A stretch of DNA of 64,000 bases from Psychrobacter urativorans (GCF_904846695.1 NZ_CAJHBR010000003.1:186001-250000); one strand, 5' to 3'; numbered from the stretch's first letter, positions 48,716-58,680 are shown. Program-made: numbers and translations. Notes: generated by a model not told the origin, from the letters alone.

Positions 48716-50233
48716 TTAAGGTGCGTCATCAAGTAAACGGGCCTTGTCATCTTCTTCATCATATACCCCTTTCATACTACTAAGTACAAATGCTCCTAAG
48801 CCGAAGAATACTACGATGCCCCAACCAAATAATAATAGGATGGTTGTAGAGTAGCCTTCATAAGGGGTTTTAACGAGATCGACAATTTTTAGACCTAAAG
48901 CAATAGTTAGCACTGTTGGAGTAATGACTGTTAGCATAAATATCCAAGCACCACCTAATTTGATACTAGAAACACGATTGATATGAGCAAGTATGCCTGG
49001 GATTTTACGGCGATTAAACCAAGTCAACCAAATAATTGACATCAAACCACCAGCCACGATACCGATATTATTAGCAAAGTGATCGATCACATCTACTAGT
49101 ACCAAAGAGCTGCCAGTAGAGAAAGCAGCGATAGAGATAATCGCACAAACTCCGCCTATCACTGCAACTGCTTTTTTGCGTGGCCAATCAAACTTATCTT
49201 GAAAAGCAGAAATAGGCACTTCAAGAATACTGATTAGCGAACTGATCCCAGCAACTACTAAAGAGCCAAAGAATAGGAAACCTACGATATCACCGCTTGC
49301 GCCCATAGTAGAAATGATTTTAGGGAAGACAAAGAACGCCAGTCCAACACCACCACTAGCAACCTCTGATACATCTTGACCAGTCGATTGGGCCATAAAA
49401 CCGATAGCAGCAAAGATACCAATACCAGCGATAAGCTCAAAAGAAGAGTTGGCAAAACCAACCACTAGGCCTGCGCCTGTTAAGTTAGTATTCTTCTGTA
49501 GGTAGGAGGCATAGGTGACCATAATACCGAAGCCTACTGATAGTGAGAAAAATACATGACCATAAGCCGCTAACCAGACGTTAGGATCTTGCATTTTGAC
49601 CCAGTTTGGCTCGAAGAAAGCGTTTAAACCGATAACTGCACCCGGTAAGTTGACGGCTTTGAATACCATAATGCCAAACAATATAAGCAATAAAGGTAGG
49701 CAAATTTTATTAGCCAGTTCAACCCCTTTACGAATACCGCCAAACATAATTAACATAGATACTGCCCAAACGATGAGCAAACCAACGAACATCTGTGGTA
49801 CGAACACTGAAGTTAAGTCACCAGTGTGGTGTACAAAGTCGCTGACAAAGAAAGTGGTAGTATCTTCACCCCACTTCTGACCAAACGAGAAAAACATGTA
49901 ACTGCCGGCCCAAACGATAACTGCGGCGTAATAAATGGCAATGACGAAAGACACTAGTGTCTGCCACCAGCCCACAAACTGGGCAGAAGGTACCATCTTT
50001 TTATAAGCACGAGGGGCAGCGGCACGATACTTATGCCCAATGGCATAGTCCAAGAATAATAGTGGAATACCTGCGGTTAATAAAGCAATGAGATAAGGCA
50101 CCATGAATGCCCCACCGCCATTATCATAGGCCACATAAGGAAATCGCCATATGTTACCTAAGCCTACCGCTGAACCAATAGCGGCTATAATGAATCCAGT
50201 TCTACCGGACCAGTTTTCCCTTTGTTGTGCCAT
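48716..50233 (-). CDS. neurotransmitter:sodium symporter family transporter (MetP-like)
   Basis: 505 residues with about 11-12 membrane helices. The first helix contains the Na+/substrate-binding signature FIIAAIGSAVGLGNIWRFPY and then NGGGAFMVPYL, invariant in the NSS/SNF family; the SLSVGFGIMVTYASY segment corresponds to helix 6. The paired small subunit gene suggests an importer of methionine and/or alanine, as for MetP/MetS of Corynebacterium (family knowledge; not proven here). AGGAG lies six bases before the ATG. The gene follows the lpxA terminator and is independent of the lipid A cluster. Confidence 0.92.
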   Translation of the reverse strand: MAQQRENWSGRTGFIIAAIGSAVGLGNIWRFPYVAYDNGGGAFMVPYLIALLTAGIPLLFLDYAIGHKYRAAAPRAYKKMVPSAQFVGWWQTLVSFVIAIYYAAVIVWAGSYMFFSFGQKWGEDTTTFFVSDFVHHTGDLTSVFVPQMFVGLLIVWAVSMLIMFGGIRKGVELANKICLPLLLILFGIMVFKAVNLPGAVIGLNAFFEPNWVKMQDPNVWLAAYGHVFFSLSVGFGIMVTYASYLQKNTNLTGAGLVVGFANSSFELIAGIGIFAAIGFMAQSTGQDVSEVASGGVGLAFFVFPKIISTMGASGDIVGFLFFGSLVVAGISSLISILEVPISAFQDKFDWPRKKAVAVIGGVCAIISIAAFSTGSSLVLVDVIDHFANNIGIVAGGLMSIIWLTWFNRRKIPGILAHINRVSSIKLGGAWIFMLTVITPTVLTIALGLKIVDLVKTPYEGYSTTILLLFGWGIVVFFGLGAFVLSSMKGVYDEEDDKARLLDDAP

Positions 50234-50410
50234 ACAAGACTCCTAAAATCTACTAATAATCTCTTTGATCATTTTTGACTATTGCATTGAATGGCGCAAA
50301 ATAATCAAAGAAATCATAAGTTAGCTGTTGGTTAAAATAAGTTGCTACAACCTTACTTCACATAATTTCAGAGTTTCTGCTAATCGACACCAAAAGTCAA
50401 GCAATCATAA

Positions 50411-50441
50411 ATACAAAAAGCCATAACAATAAGTTATGGCT
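50411..50441 (-). terminator. rho-independent terminator after lpxA
   Basis: AGCCATAAC/GTTATGGCT nine-base stem with a 5-base loop, followed on the minus strand by TTTTTG, 57 bases past the lpxA stop. It marks the end of the cluster. Confidence 0.85.
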
Positions 50442-50497
50442 ATAGCAAATTAAAGTATGAGCAGCATTAATACCTGCCAATAATGAGCAAGGATTAG

Positions 50498-51274
50498 TTA
50501 GCGAACTACCCCACGTTTACTATTTGCTAATGAATCGATTAGCAGCTGGATTTTAGGCTCTTGTGGTAATTGATCATGCAATTTTTCTAGTGCTTGGGCA
50601 GTGGTTAATCCTGATCTAAAGATAGTGACATAAGCTTGGCGCAAAATGTTTATAGTTTCTTGTGTCCAGCCTTTGCGACGCATGCCCTCAACATTGAGTC
50701 CATGAGTGCTGGCAGGATTACCCGATACCATAGTGAATGCCGCTACGTCTTTTAAAATTAAACTGGCACCGCCAATCAAGCTGTAATCGTCGACTCGGCA
50801 AAACTGATGGATACCTGAGTTGCCTCCTACTATAGTGTGGTTGCCAATAATCACGTGCCCAGCGAGACCAACATTATTCGCAAAAATATTATTATCACCA
50901 ATCATACAATCATGAGCAATATGGGTATTGACCATCAACAAATTATGATTGCCAATTTTAGTCAAGCCATTATCTTGCACTGTGCCACGATGCAAACTGC
51001 AAGCTTCACGAATAGTATTATGATCGCCAATCTCAAGCCAAGTGCGCTCACCAACATACTTTAGATCTTGTGAATCCTCGCCAATACTGGCGAACTGATA
51101 GATTTGATTGTGTTGACCGATACGGGTGAGTTTAGTAACCACTACATGTCGATGCAATACAGTATGAGCGCCGATCGTCACCTCATCACCAATGACACAA
51201 TAGGGTCCAATAACAGCGGTTTCATCAATAGTAGCTGATGGTGAGATGAGTGCGGTAGGATGAATCTGACTCAT
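50498..51274 (-). CDS. lpxA: UDP-N-acetylglucosamine acyltransferase LpxA
   Basis: First enzyme of lipid A synthesis: transfers a 3-hydroxyacyl chain from ACP to UDP-GlcNAc. A left-handed beta-helix of hexapeptide repeats spans about 5-185 (IHPTALISPSATIDETAVIG), with the catalytic His in the MVNTHIAHDCMIG segment and the helical C-terminal domain after it. 258 residues matches the family (262 in E. coli). I use the ATG ending at 51274 with AAGG nine bases upstream; the 14 residues encoded upstream (MHYFFVLKNTKAYI) do not belong. It is the last gene of the cluster; lpxB, which usually follows, is absent here. Confidence 0.96.
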   Translation of the reverse strand: MSQIHPTALISPSATIDETAVIGPYCVIGDEVTIGAHTVLHRHVVVTKLTRIGQHNQIYQFASIGEDSQDLKYVGERTWLEIGDHNTIREACSLHRGTVQDNGLTKIGNHNLLMVNTHIAHDCMIGDNNIFANNVGLAGHVIIGNHTIVGGNSGIHQFCRVDDYSLIGGASLILKDVAAFTMVSGNPASTHGLNVEGMRRKGWTQETINILRQAYVTIFRSGLTTAQALEKLHDQLPQEPKIQLLIDSLANSKRGVVR

Positions 51275-51475
51275 AATGTAGGCCTTTGTATTCTTTAATA
51301 CGAAAAAGTAATGCAAATTCGCATTATAAACTGGTTTGGTAATTATTTACAGGCATCCTACAGTCACTTTATTAACTCGCAACTTGAGAATGGACCATAA
51401 AATTAAAGCTAACTAACCCTGATGGCCATTAATAAATAGAGCAATTAATAATAACAGCCATTACTAAAGATAAGA

Positions 51476-51997
51476 TTAAGCAGGCTGTTGTTGGCGAGCA
51501 ATCATTATTTGCGCACTGGCAGCTAGTTCAGTACCTACATGTACTGTGCAGTCGAACTTATAAATACCTTGTTTTTGCATGATCGTTTTAGCGCGAATAA
51601 TCAGCTGATCACCAGGAATAACTCGGCGCTTAAAACGGACTTTATCTACTCCTGCAAACAAATACAGATAGCCATCTTCAGCGGTTAACCCTGCACTGAT
51701 AAAGCCTAACACGCCTGATACTTGTGCCATGGACTCTACCATCAATACACCTGGCATGATCGGCTCATCAGGGAAATGGCCATTAAAATACTCTTCATTA
51801 ATAGTCACGTTTTTGATACCAGTAATGCACTCGCCAGGTTTACAGGCAGTGATTCTATCGACGAGCATAAACGGATAACGATGGGGCAAATAATGCTTAA
51901 GGGTATGATAATTTAGCGGTAAGGTTAAGCCTTGCTCAGCTAATAACTTTATATCTTCTTCTGTAATAGTCTCGATATCGATGTCGATGGCGTTCAT
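51476..51997 (-). CDS. fabZ: 3-hydroxyacyl-ACP dehydratase FabZ
   Basis: Dehydrates 3-hydroxyacyl-ACP in fatty-acid elongation, competing with LpxA/LpxD for the same substrate. The hot-dog fold shows the catalytic His in LPHRYPFMLVDR and the Glu in GHFPDEPIMPGVLMVESMAQ. 173 residues is about 20 longer than usual, the extra part being an acidic N terminus (MNAIDIDIETITEEDIKLLA). AAGGA precedes the ATG. It lies between lpxD (121 bases upstream) and lpxA (202 bases downstream) in the conserved lpxD-fabZ-lpxA order. Confidence 0.97.
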   Translation of the reverse strand: MNAIDIDIETITEEDIKLLAEQGLTLPLNYHTLKHYLPHRYPFMLVDRITACKPGECITGIKNVTINEEYFNGHFPDEPIMPGVLMVESMAQVSGVLGFISAGLTAEDGYLYLFAGVDKVRFKRRVIPGDQLIIRAKTIMQKQGIYKFDCTVHVGTELAASAQIMIARQQQPA

Positions 51998-52117
51998 GCC
52001 TTGCTTCCTTGCGATTGTTGCGGGCTGTTAATAAAAGTAGGTAATAAGAATTTATTTATAATCAAACGTATTGATATTTTATAAAAGTTAATAATAACGC
52101 TGCATTAATGAGCAACG

Positions 52118-53134
52118 TTAGCTGTCCCCAAGTTGACGAAAGCGTACCGCAGCACGTCGCCATTTGGCAGTAGGCATAGCTGCTGTTCCAGAAGAATAGG
52201 AGCCAGCGGTCTGAATAGACTTAGTTACCATGGTCATACCTGATAACGTCACATCATCAGTAATCTTAACATGACCATTGATGCCGACTGCTCCGCCTAT
52301 AATGCAGCGCTTACCGATGATAGTGCTACCAGCAATACCTGTATTAGCGGCTATAGCCGTTCCGTCACCAATATGCACGTTATGCGCAATTTGTACTAAG
52401 TTGTCGATAATGACGTGGTTGCCTATGATAGTGTCATCAATGGCACCACGATCCACACAGCTGTTGCTGCCGATACGGACATGATCGCCAATAATAACTC
52501 GACCAAGCTGCGCAATCCGCTCCCAACCACTGCTACTACGATCGCTAGTAGGAGCAAAGCCGAAACCTTCACTGCCAATAACTACCCCAGCATGTAGACG
52601 CACATGACTACCAATGATACAGTCATGCGCTACTACTACTTGGGGTTTGATCACTGCATAGTCACCAATGCTACTGCGATCTTCTATCACTACATGCGCA
52701 TCTAGACAACTGCCTGTGCCGATCTGTACTTGTTCACCGATAACACAAAAGGCGCCAATGCTGACTCCAGCAGCAATAATCGCACTATCAGCGATTACGG
52801 CAGTAGGATGAATAGCTTTAGCGGGTATGTTGGGGGCGAATAGCTGGCTGGCACTAGCGTAAGCTAAGTAAGGCGTAGCTACTACTAAGCCCACAGAGCT
52901 GGTAGGTACTTGAGCGCTAAATGGTTCAGTGATAAGCACGGCTCCTGCTTGGCTACCGGCTAGACGGGAGATGTAATGCGGATCTGCTAAAAAGCTTAAT
53001 TGCGTGCTTTTAGCGTCAGTTAGGCTGCCAATACTGGTCAGTTGCACCTGTAATTGCTCAATACTCAGGGCAGCCTTATTTAATACGGGCTGGCGCTGCT
53101 CAATATGGCTGATAAGTTGTTCAATCGTTATCAT
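52118..53134 (-). CDS. lpxD: UDP-3-O-(3-hydroxyacyl)glucosamine N-acyltransferase LpxD
   Basis: Third step of lipid A synthesis, N-acylation of UDP-acyl-GlcN. An N-terminal uridine-binding domain (about 1-100) precedes hexapeptide repeats (about 105-310): GAFCVIGEQVQIGTG, VVAHDCIIGSHV and VQIAHNVHIGDGT, where the His residues align with the catalytic region. 338 residues is normal. The ATG ending at 53134 has no clear ribosome site; a TTG upstream would read through the hairpin at 53166-53199 and is rejected. bamA lies upstream on the same strand, but the skp gene usually found between them is missing. Confidence 0.96.
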   Translation of the reverse strand: MITIEQLISHIEQRQPVLNKAALSIEQLQVQLTSIGSLTDAKSTQLSFLADPHYISRLAGSQAGAVLITEPFSAQVPTSSVGLVVATPYLAYASASQLFAPNIPAKAIHPTAVIADSAIIAAGVSIGAFCVIGEQVQIGTGSCLDAHVVIEDRSSIGDYAVIKPQVVVAHDCIIGSHVRLHAGVVIGSEGFGFAPTSDRSSSGWERIAQLGRVIIGDHVRIGSNSCVDRGAIDDTIIGNHVIIDNLVQIAHNVHIGDGTAIAANTGIAGSTIIGKRCIIGGAVGINGHVKITDDVTLSGMTMVTKSIQTAGSYSSGTAAMPTAKWRRAAVRFRQLGDS

Positions 53135-53165
53135 AGTCAACGTTAGTATTATTAGTATAAGAAAG

Positions 53166-53199
53166 TAGGCGCTAAGTTGAGTAGTCAACTTACCGCCTA
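53166..53199 (-). terminator. strong hairpin between bamA and lpxD (terminator-like)
   Basis: TAGGCGCTAAGTTGA and TCAACTTACCGCCTA pair over 15 bases with one mismatch around a GTAG loop. On the minus strand it is followed by CTTTCTT, a weak T-run. Its base lies 31 bases before the lpxD ATG. Confidence 0.65.
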
Positions 53200-53208
53200 T
53201 CGAATTTC

Positions 53209-53239
53209 GAGGTTAGATCTAGAAATATTATCTAACCTC
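53209..53239 (-). repeat. second hairpin between bamA and lpxD
   Basis: Perfect 10-base arms GAGGTTAGAT/ATCTAACCTC with an 11-base AT-rich loop and no T-run. It lies upstream of the larger hairpin in the bamA-to-lpxD direction. Confidence 0.75.
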
Positions 53240-53301
53240 TATTACGTCTATGTTCTAAAGCTAGCGGGCTGTTCTATGTATTACTAGTACTAACAACTGT
53301 C

Positions 53302-55728
53302 TTAGAACGTACTACCGATTTGGAACTGAACTTTTTCTGTCTGATCGCCTTCTTTGTCACCAAATGGCACTGCATAGCTGATTGAGACTGGGCCAATCGG
53401 CGTGTACCAAGTGACACCAGCACCCGCACTAAAGCGCATCTTATTGTCTTGTTGCAGCAATGGCACACCCGTATCAGTACCCTTAACAGGATCGATAAAG
53501 GTACGGTTTTCTCTATCTGAAGTGTCAAAGACTTGTCCACCCTCGGCAAACAGTACTGGACGCACTTGATCAGCCCAATCAGCCTTAAACGGTAATGGCA
53601 AAATCAGCTCAGCCCCGAAGCTAGCTAATGCATTACCGCCCACTTCTTCATCTCTAAGACGATCACGACCACTGATTGCATCACTATAGGCTTTAGATCT
53701 AGGGCCTAAACTTGAAGACTCATAACCACGCACTGAGCCATAACCACCAGCATAGAAGTTTTCATAAAATGGTAAATTGTTACCATAGCCAAGCTTAGTA
53801 TAGCCACGCGCTACCCAGTCTTTATAGATAGGATAATAGATGTTGCCGCGATAAATGAGCTTTTGGAAGCTAGAATCACCAAGACCGATAGTACCGTCTA
53901 CCGTATGGCTCATACCTTTGGTTGGGAATACCGGACGATCTAGAGTGCTATAGTCCCATCCTAATAATAAATTATAGGTGGTATAGTCATTCTTAAAGGT
54001 AGAAACGCCATCGATAAGTTCACCGGCATCATCTCTAACAGCGTCAACTGTGCCACCACTTTCAAGGATACGATCGACGTTGACTACCCCAAGGTTGCGG
54101 CCGCCACGTACCGTGGTATTATCGATGTTAAGACCGGCACTAACTCTTTTAGTCTCATCAACTGGATAGCTGTAGTTCAGCGTACCACCGTACGAATCAG
54201 TCACATAGTTGCTTACGTTTCGATCATCGAATTTGGTTTCGCGATAATAAGCACTAATACCTTGCGAGACACCATTTTCAGTAAAGTAAGGGTCGGTATA
54301 CCCTAAGCTATAAGAATCACGAGTTTCTGAACGTGATAAAGCGGCTTTTACTCGGTTACCAGTACCCATAAAGTTATTTTGGGTCAAATCTAACTGGAAA
54401 GTCACACCACCACTTTGCGAGTAACCAGCAGCGATCGTTGAGCTACCAGAGGGCTGCTCAACAACAGTGTAGTTAATATCGATTTGATCAGGCTGATTAG
54501 GTACTGGTTTAACATCAGCTTTAACGTCTTTAAAGAAGCCGGTGCGTAACAAGCGAGTACGTGACAGCTGGATCTTTTCATTAGAAGCTAAAGCCCCTTC
54601 TAACTGACGCATTTCACGGCGCAATACTTCATCTTTAGTACGTAGATTGCCATTAAAGTTGATACGGCGCACATAGATTGGTCGTGCCGGATCAATATAG
54701 TAATCGACATCGACGACCTTAGTTTCATCATTAATGCGTGGCACAGGACGGATTTGGGCTAAGTAAAAGCCTTCGTTACCATAGCGGCTTTTTAATGCTG
54801 AAGTTGTCGCGTCTAGCTGAGCTTGTGAGTATTTATCTTTAGGGGCAAAAGTTACTAGATCTTTGAGTTCTGCCGTATCGAATGTTGGCTTACCTAAGAA
54901 ACTGATATCACCGAACTGGTATTGCGCGCCCTCTGTTAAGCTGATTTCAATGAATACACTACTCTTATCTTCACTGATGTTTAACACAGCGTTGTCTACT
55001 GAAAAGCGTACATAACCATCATTCTGATATAGCGCAGTCAAATTCTCTAAACTGGCCGCCAGCTTTTCTTGCGCATAGCGATCAGATTTAGATAATGCGC
55101 GCGTCCATGAAGACTCTTTTAGCGCAAACGCATCTCTTATCTGTTTGTCACTAAAGTGGCTATTACCAATAATATTGATATCAACTACTTTTGAGGGCTT
55201 ACCTTCAATAAAGCGTATGTCTAACTTGACACGGTTACCATCAAGTACTGTTTGATCAACCTCGATATTACTATTGTAATAGCCTTGGCTGATATATTGC
55301 TGCTGTAACTCATTAGCAACCCCTTGTAGCGTGGCTTGTTTCAGCACATCGCCTACAGACAGACCAGCGTTATCTAAACCTTGGGTCAGGCCTTCTTTAG
55401 GGATAAGCTTGTTACCCTCAAAGTTTACTTCAGCGATGACTGGACGCTCAACTACTTCAAAACGTAGCCGATTACCTTCAACACGGCTTTGAATATTGGC
55501 AAAGTTTTCAGTAGCATACAGAGCTTTAATACTGGCCGCAAGACTGCTATCAGTGACGGTATCACCCACTGAAATAGGCAACACAGGATAGAGGCTATCA
55601 GGGGTCAGACGCTGTAAGCCTGTAAAACCAATATCGGTCGCTACAAAATCTGCAGCTTGTGCCGATACACTCATCATTGCTACCACTAACGGCAACCCAG
55701 CCGCACTCATAAATAAAGGCGTACGCAT
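53302..55728 (-). CDS. bamA: outer membrane protein assembly factor BamA
   Basis: Core of the BAM complex. A signal peptide (MRTPLFMSAAGLPLVVAMMS through AQA) is followed by five POTRA domains (about 25-425; the first starts FVATDIGFTGLQRL, later ones show VRRINFNGNLRTKDEVLRRE) and a 16-strand barrel (about 430-808) with the lid-loop motif VRGYESSSLGPRS. The C terminus ends in an aromatic Phe preceded by FQIGST, the BAM recognition signal. I use the ATG ending at 55728; a GTG two codons upstream is less likely. rseP is 264 bases upstream. Barrel length and POTRA count are normal for BamA, unlike its enlarged relative TamA. Confidence 0.97.
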   Translation of the reverse strand: MRTPLFMSAAGLPLVVAMMSVSAQAADFVATDIGFTGLQRLTPDSLYPVLPISVGDTVTDSSLAASIKALYATENFANIQSRVEGNRLRFEVVERPVIAEVNFEGNKLIPKEGLTQGLDNAGLSVGDVLKQATLQGVANELQQQYISQGYYNSNIEVDQTVLDGNRVKLDIRFIEGKPSKVVDINIIGNSHFSDKQIRDAFALKESSWTRALSKSDRYAQEKLAASLENLTALYQNDGYVRFSVDNAVLNISEDKSSVFIEISLTEGAQYQFGDISFLGKPTFDTAELKDLVTFAPKDKYSQAQLDATTSALKSRYGNEGFYLAQIRPVPRINDETKVVDVDYYIDPARPIYVRRINFNGNLRTKDEVLRREMRQLEGALASNEKIQLSRTRLLRTGFFKDVKADVKPVPNQPDQIDINYTVVEQPSGSSTIAAGYSQSGGVTFQLDLTQNNFMGTGNRVKAALSRSETRDSYSLGYTDPYFTENGVSQGISAYYRETKFDDRNVSNYVTDSYGGTLNYSYPVDETKRVSAGLNIDNTTVRGGRNLGVVNVDRILESGGTVDAVRDDAGELIDGVSTFKNDYTTYNLLLGWDYSTLDRPVFPTKGMSHTVDGTIGLGDSSFQKLIYRGNIYYPIYKDWVARGYTKLGYGNNLPFYENFYAGGYGSVRGYESSSLGPRSKAYSDAISGRDRLRDEEVGGNALASFGAELILPLPFKADWADQVRPVLFAEGGQVFDTSDRENRTFIDPVKGTDTGVPLLQQDNKMRFSAGAGVTWYTPIGPVSISYAVPFGDKEGDQTEKVQFQIGSTF

Positions 55729-55992
55729 AAACACTATCCGTCAATAAAAAACTTGCTAAAGTTAAGTTAAAAAGTGTATTTCGTCAGACTCGATAAGTAA
55801 AAAACCAACAACTTATCGAAGTAGGACTCAAGACACTGTATATAAAACGCAGGATAAAATAAACTAAAAATTATTATTAGTACAGTTTTAGGGACAGATC
55901 TTGCCAGGTCTATAGCACTCATCAGCGCAACATTATACCTACTACAGACGTTAATGTGGCGCATTTTGACCAGTTCTCATCACTAACAATGA

Positions 55993-57369
55993 TCAAAAAA
56001 GCCGACTAATATCATTACCAATTGCTAACACCATGAAACCTAACAGTAAGAGTAGGCCTATATTAAAACCAGCAATCTGGAAACTCTCTGACAACGGCTT
56101 ACCACGGATCAGCTCGATAACATAATAGACAATATGCCCACCATCTAACACCGGAATAGGTAATAGATTGAGTACTGCCAAACTAAGACTGATCAAAGCT
56201 GCCGTAGATAATACCATCTCCCAACTGATGTCAAAGCTTTGCTTGGCTACTTTGGCAATAGTAATCGGACCAGATAAATTATCGAGACCAATCATTCCTG
56301 AGAGCATTTTGCCCATAGAGTCGATAGTCATTACGGCTAGCTGCTCAGTCTTTTGGAATGATTTAACTAGTGCTTCACCAGGACCATAAACTATAGTCGT
56401 TTTAAACTCATCAGGGACAACGATTTCAGACTGGGCAACCATCGCCCCAATCTGACCAAAATCATTACCTAAATTGTTTTTTTTACCTTGCGGCATAATT
56501 TTTAGCTCTACTGGCTTATCATTACGCAATACGCTAAAGCTCAATAATACCTCAGGGCTATCGCGAATAATGCGAGTAACGCTAATCCAATCCGTTACAG
56601 GGGTGCCATTGATCGCTGTGATTTTATCACCTACTTTCATACCTTGTAGACTAGCAGCGCCATCAACACTCAACTCCCCTACGATCGGCGCAATATTAGG
56701 CTGCCAAGGTAACATACCAAAGCTGCTTAATGCATCCTTACCTTGGTCATTGCCTTGCATAAATCGCTTTACAGGCGCTTGATAAGTAGTAGCTGGTTTA
56801 GTAGCATCAGTAGCTGATTGTAAGGTGACACTGACGTTATCCGTCTCGCCCATACGTCCAGCCAGCCGATAATTAATACCTTCCCAAGTCTGTACTTTAT
56901 GACCATCAATAGCGACAATCTTGTCTCCTGCTGGCAGCTGCGCACTCGCTGCTGGCGTATTGGGCAGTACTTGGCCAATAGTAGTGGCTAGCTGCTCTGA
57001 TGGGGTCATAAATAACACCCAAAATAGGCCAATAGCAATAATAAAGTTCATGATCGGGCCAGCGGCGACTATGGCTATTTTCTTTAGAGGATGTTGCCTA
57101 TTAAAGGCTAAATGCAGATCTTCTTTTGCCACTGCACCTTCGCGCTCATCAAGCATTTTTACATAGCCACCTAAAGGCAATGCAGAAATACGATAGTCGA
57201 TACCACTGCGCTTACTAGTCCAGCCCGCCAGCTTAGGACCAAAGCCGATAGAATAGGTCAATACCTTGACACCACAAAGTCGAGCCACTATGTAATGACC
57301 CCACTCATGCAATGCAATCAGAGGGCCTAGCACAAAAATTGCCGCTAATAGCGTTAACAAAAATGTCAT
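55993..57369 (-). CDS. rseP: RIP zinc metalloprotease RseP
   Basis: Intramembrane site-2 protease that cleaves anti-sigma factor in the sigma-E envelope stress cascade and clears signal-peptide remnants. The zinc site HEWGH (residues 21-25) is in the first membrane helix, the third ligand is in LNLLPIPVLDGGHIV near the C terminus, and two PDZ domains lie between (about 115-290). 458 residues is standard. The dxr gene is 45 bases upstream and bamA follows, the conserved order dxr-rseP-bamA. Confidence 0.97.
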   Translation of the reverse strand: MTFLLTLLAAIFVLGPLIALHEWGHYIVARLCGVKVLTYSIGFGPKLAGWTSKRSGIDYRISALPLGGYVKMLDEREGAVAKEDLHLAFNRQHPLKKIAIVAAGPIMNFIIAIGLFWVLFMTPSEQLATTIGQVLPNTPAASAQLPAGDKIVAIDGHKVQTWEGINYRLAGRMGETDNVSVTLQSATDATKPATTYQAPVKRFMQGNDQGKDALSSFGMLPWQPNIAPIVGELSVDGAASLQGMKVGDKITAINGTPVTDWISVTRIIRDSPEVLLSFSVLRNDKPVELKIMPQGKKNNLGNDFGQIGAMVAQSEIVVPDEFKTTIVYGPGEALVKSFQKTEQLAVMTIDSMGKMLSGMIGLDNLSGPITIAKVAKQSFDISWEMVLSTAALISLSLAVLNLLPIPVLDGGHIVYYVIELIRGKPLSESFQIAGFNIGLLLLLGFMVLAIGNDISRLF

Positions 57370-57414
57370 GAGCCGCTCTCAATTAAAGGACTTAAGGGTA
57401 ACAAGAAAGAAGCT

Positions 57415-58617
57415 CTAAAGCATTTGCATAACTAAGCTTTCAGTATAGTGCCTAGCCAAGCTATCTATCGCTAAAATGTCATCGATATCCGCATCAGCGC
57501 TTAGCGTTGACGCTTTTACTTCGCTCAAAGCTTGCTCGTTAATGCTAGCGATATCGGTTAAACGCACTTTACCTTGCAAAAAAGCCTCTACTGCAATCTC
57601 GTTTGCCGCATTTAGAATAATAGTCGCTTGAGTACCCGCTTGCATAGCTTGACGAGCCAAACGCAAACAAGCAAATTTCTGCAAGTCGGGCTTGATAAAT
57701 TCTAGACCGCTTAGCGTATACAAATCTAAGGGCTGCGAGCCGCTAGCGATACGTTGCGGATAGCTGAGCGCATGGGCAATAGGCGTCTTCATGTCCGGAC
57801 TACCTAGCTGTGCTAAAAAGCTACCATCGCTATATTCTACCATTGAGTGAATGATACTTTGTGGATGAATAACCACATTTATCTTGCTCTCTGGTAGATC
57901 GAATAAATGACAAGCTTCTATTAGCTCCAGTCCTTTATTCATCATCGTTGCTGAATCAACAGATATCTTTTGGCCCATTGACCAGTTTGGATGCTTAACT
58001 GCCTCGGCTACCCCTGCTTGCTGCATCTGCGCAAACGACTGCTGTAAAAATGGTCCACCAGAAGCGGTCAACCACAGCTTACGTACTCCGTGGCTACTGT
58101 CATGAATTTGGGTGTTATCTTGCTGAATAGTGGCAGGTAAACACTGAAAGATAGCATTGTGCTCAGAGTCTATCGGTAATAAGGTGGCGTGATGAGTCTT
58201 GACTGCTTTTATCATCACTTGTCCGGCCATTACCAACGCTTCTTTGTTAGCGAGCAGAATACGCTTGCCCGCGCGAGCTGCCGCTAATGTAGAAGGCAAT
58301 CCTGCGGCACCAACGATAGCAGCAACGACCGTATCGACTTGGCTGTCAGTGGCAACATCGATCAAACCTTGCGTGCCACCGACTACCTCGGCAGTCAATC
58401 CAGCCTGCTTGAGACGTTTAGCAAAATCGTCCACTGCTTCAGTCGGCACTGCTACCCGCTTAGGCTTAAACTGCTGACATAACTTCAGGAGCTTATCCAA
58501 GCGCTGATGGCCTGATAAAGCATAGACTTCATAGTCTTGTAGATGTTCAGCCAATATCGCTAAAGTGCTGTTGCCTATTGAGCCAGTTGCGCCTAGTACC
58601 GCGATGCGTTGGGTCAT
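57415..58617 (-). CDS. dxr: 1-deoxy-D-xylulose 5-phosphate reductoisomerase
   Basis: Converts DXP to MEP, the committed step of the non-mevalonate isoprenoid pathway and the fosmidomycin target. The N-terminal NADPH motif GATGSIGNSTLAIL, the NKEALVMAG segment, the metal-site region PIDSEHNAIFQ, and the flexible loop HPNWSMGQKISVDSATMMNK are intact. 400 residues is normal. It lies 63 bases after cdsA and 45 before rseP; UppS encoded two genes upstream uses its downstream product. Confidence 0.97.
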   Translation of the reverse strand: MTQRIAVLGATGSIGNSTLAILAEHLQDYEVYALSGHQRLDKLLKLCQQFKPKRVAVPTEAVDDFAKRLKQAGLTAEVVGGTQGLIDVATDSQVDTVVAAIVGAAGLPSTLAAARAGKRILLANKEALVMAGQVMIKAVKTHHATLLPIDSEHNAIFQCLPATIQQDNTQIHDSSHGVRKLWLTASGGPFLQQSFAQMQQAGVAEAVKHPNWSMGQKISVDSATMMNKGLELIEACHLFDLPESKINVVIHPQSIIHSMVEYSDGSFLAQLGSPDMKTPIAHALSYPQRIASGSQPLDLYTLSGLEFIKPDLQKFACLRLARQAMQAGTQATIILNAANEIAVEAFLQGKVRLTDIASINEQALSEVKASTLSADADIDDILAIDSLARHYTESLVMQML

Positions 58618-58680
58618 AACTAGTAGTGCCTATGATATCGTCAATTAATAAAAGTAGCTGAAATCAGTTACATCTGCAAC

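Noticed and set aside
50234-50497. Riboswitch upstream of the NSS transporter gene
   Set aside because: The only hairpin here (50419-50441) is followed by a T-run on the minus strand and belongs to the lpxA transcript end upstream orientation; it is downstream of lpxA but lies 5' of nothing resembling a riboswitch core.
53135-53188. 18-residue N-terminal extension of LpxD
   Set aside because: Starts with TTG, passes through the hairpin at 53166-53199 and adds a hydrophobic head not found in LpxD.
55767-55964. 65-codon minus-strand frame between rseP and bamA
   Set aside because: Hydrophobic but lacks a ribosome site and family signature; gap is better explained as leader/promoter of bamA.
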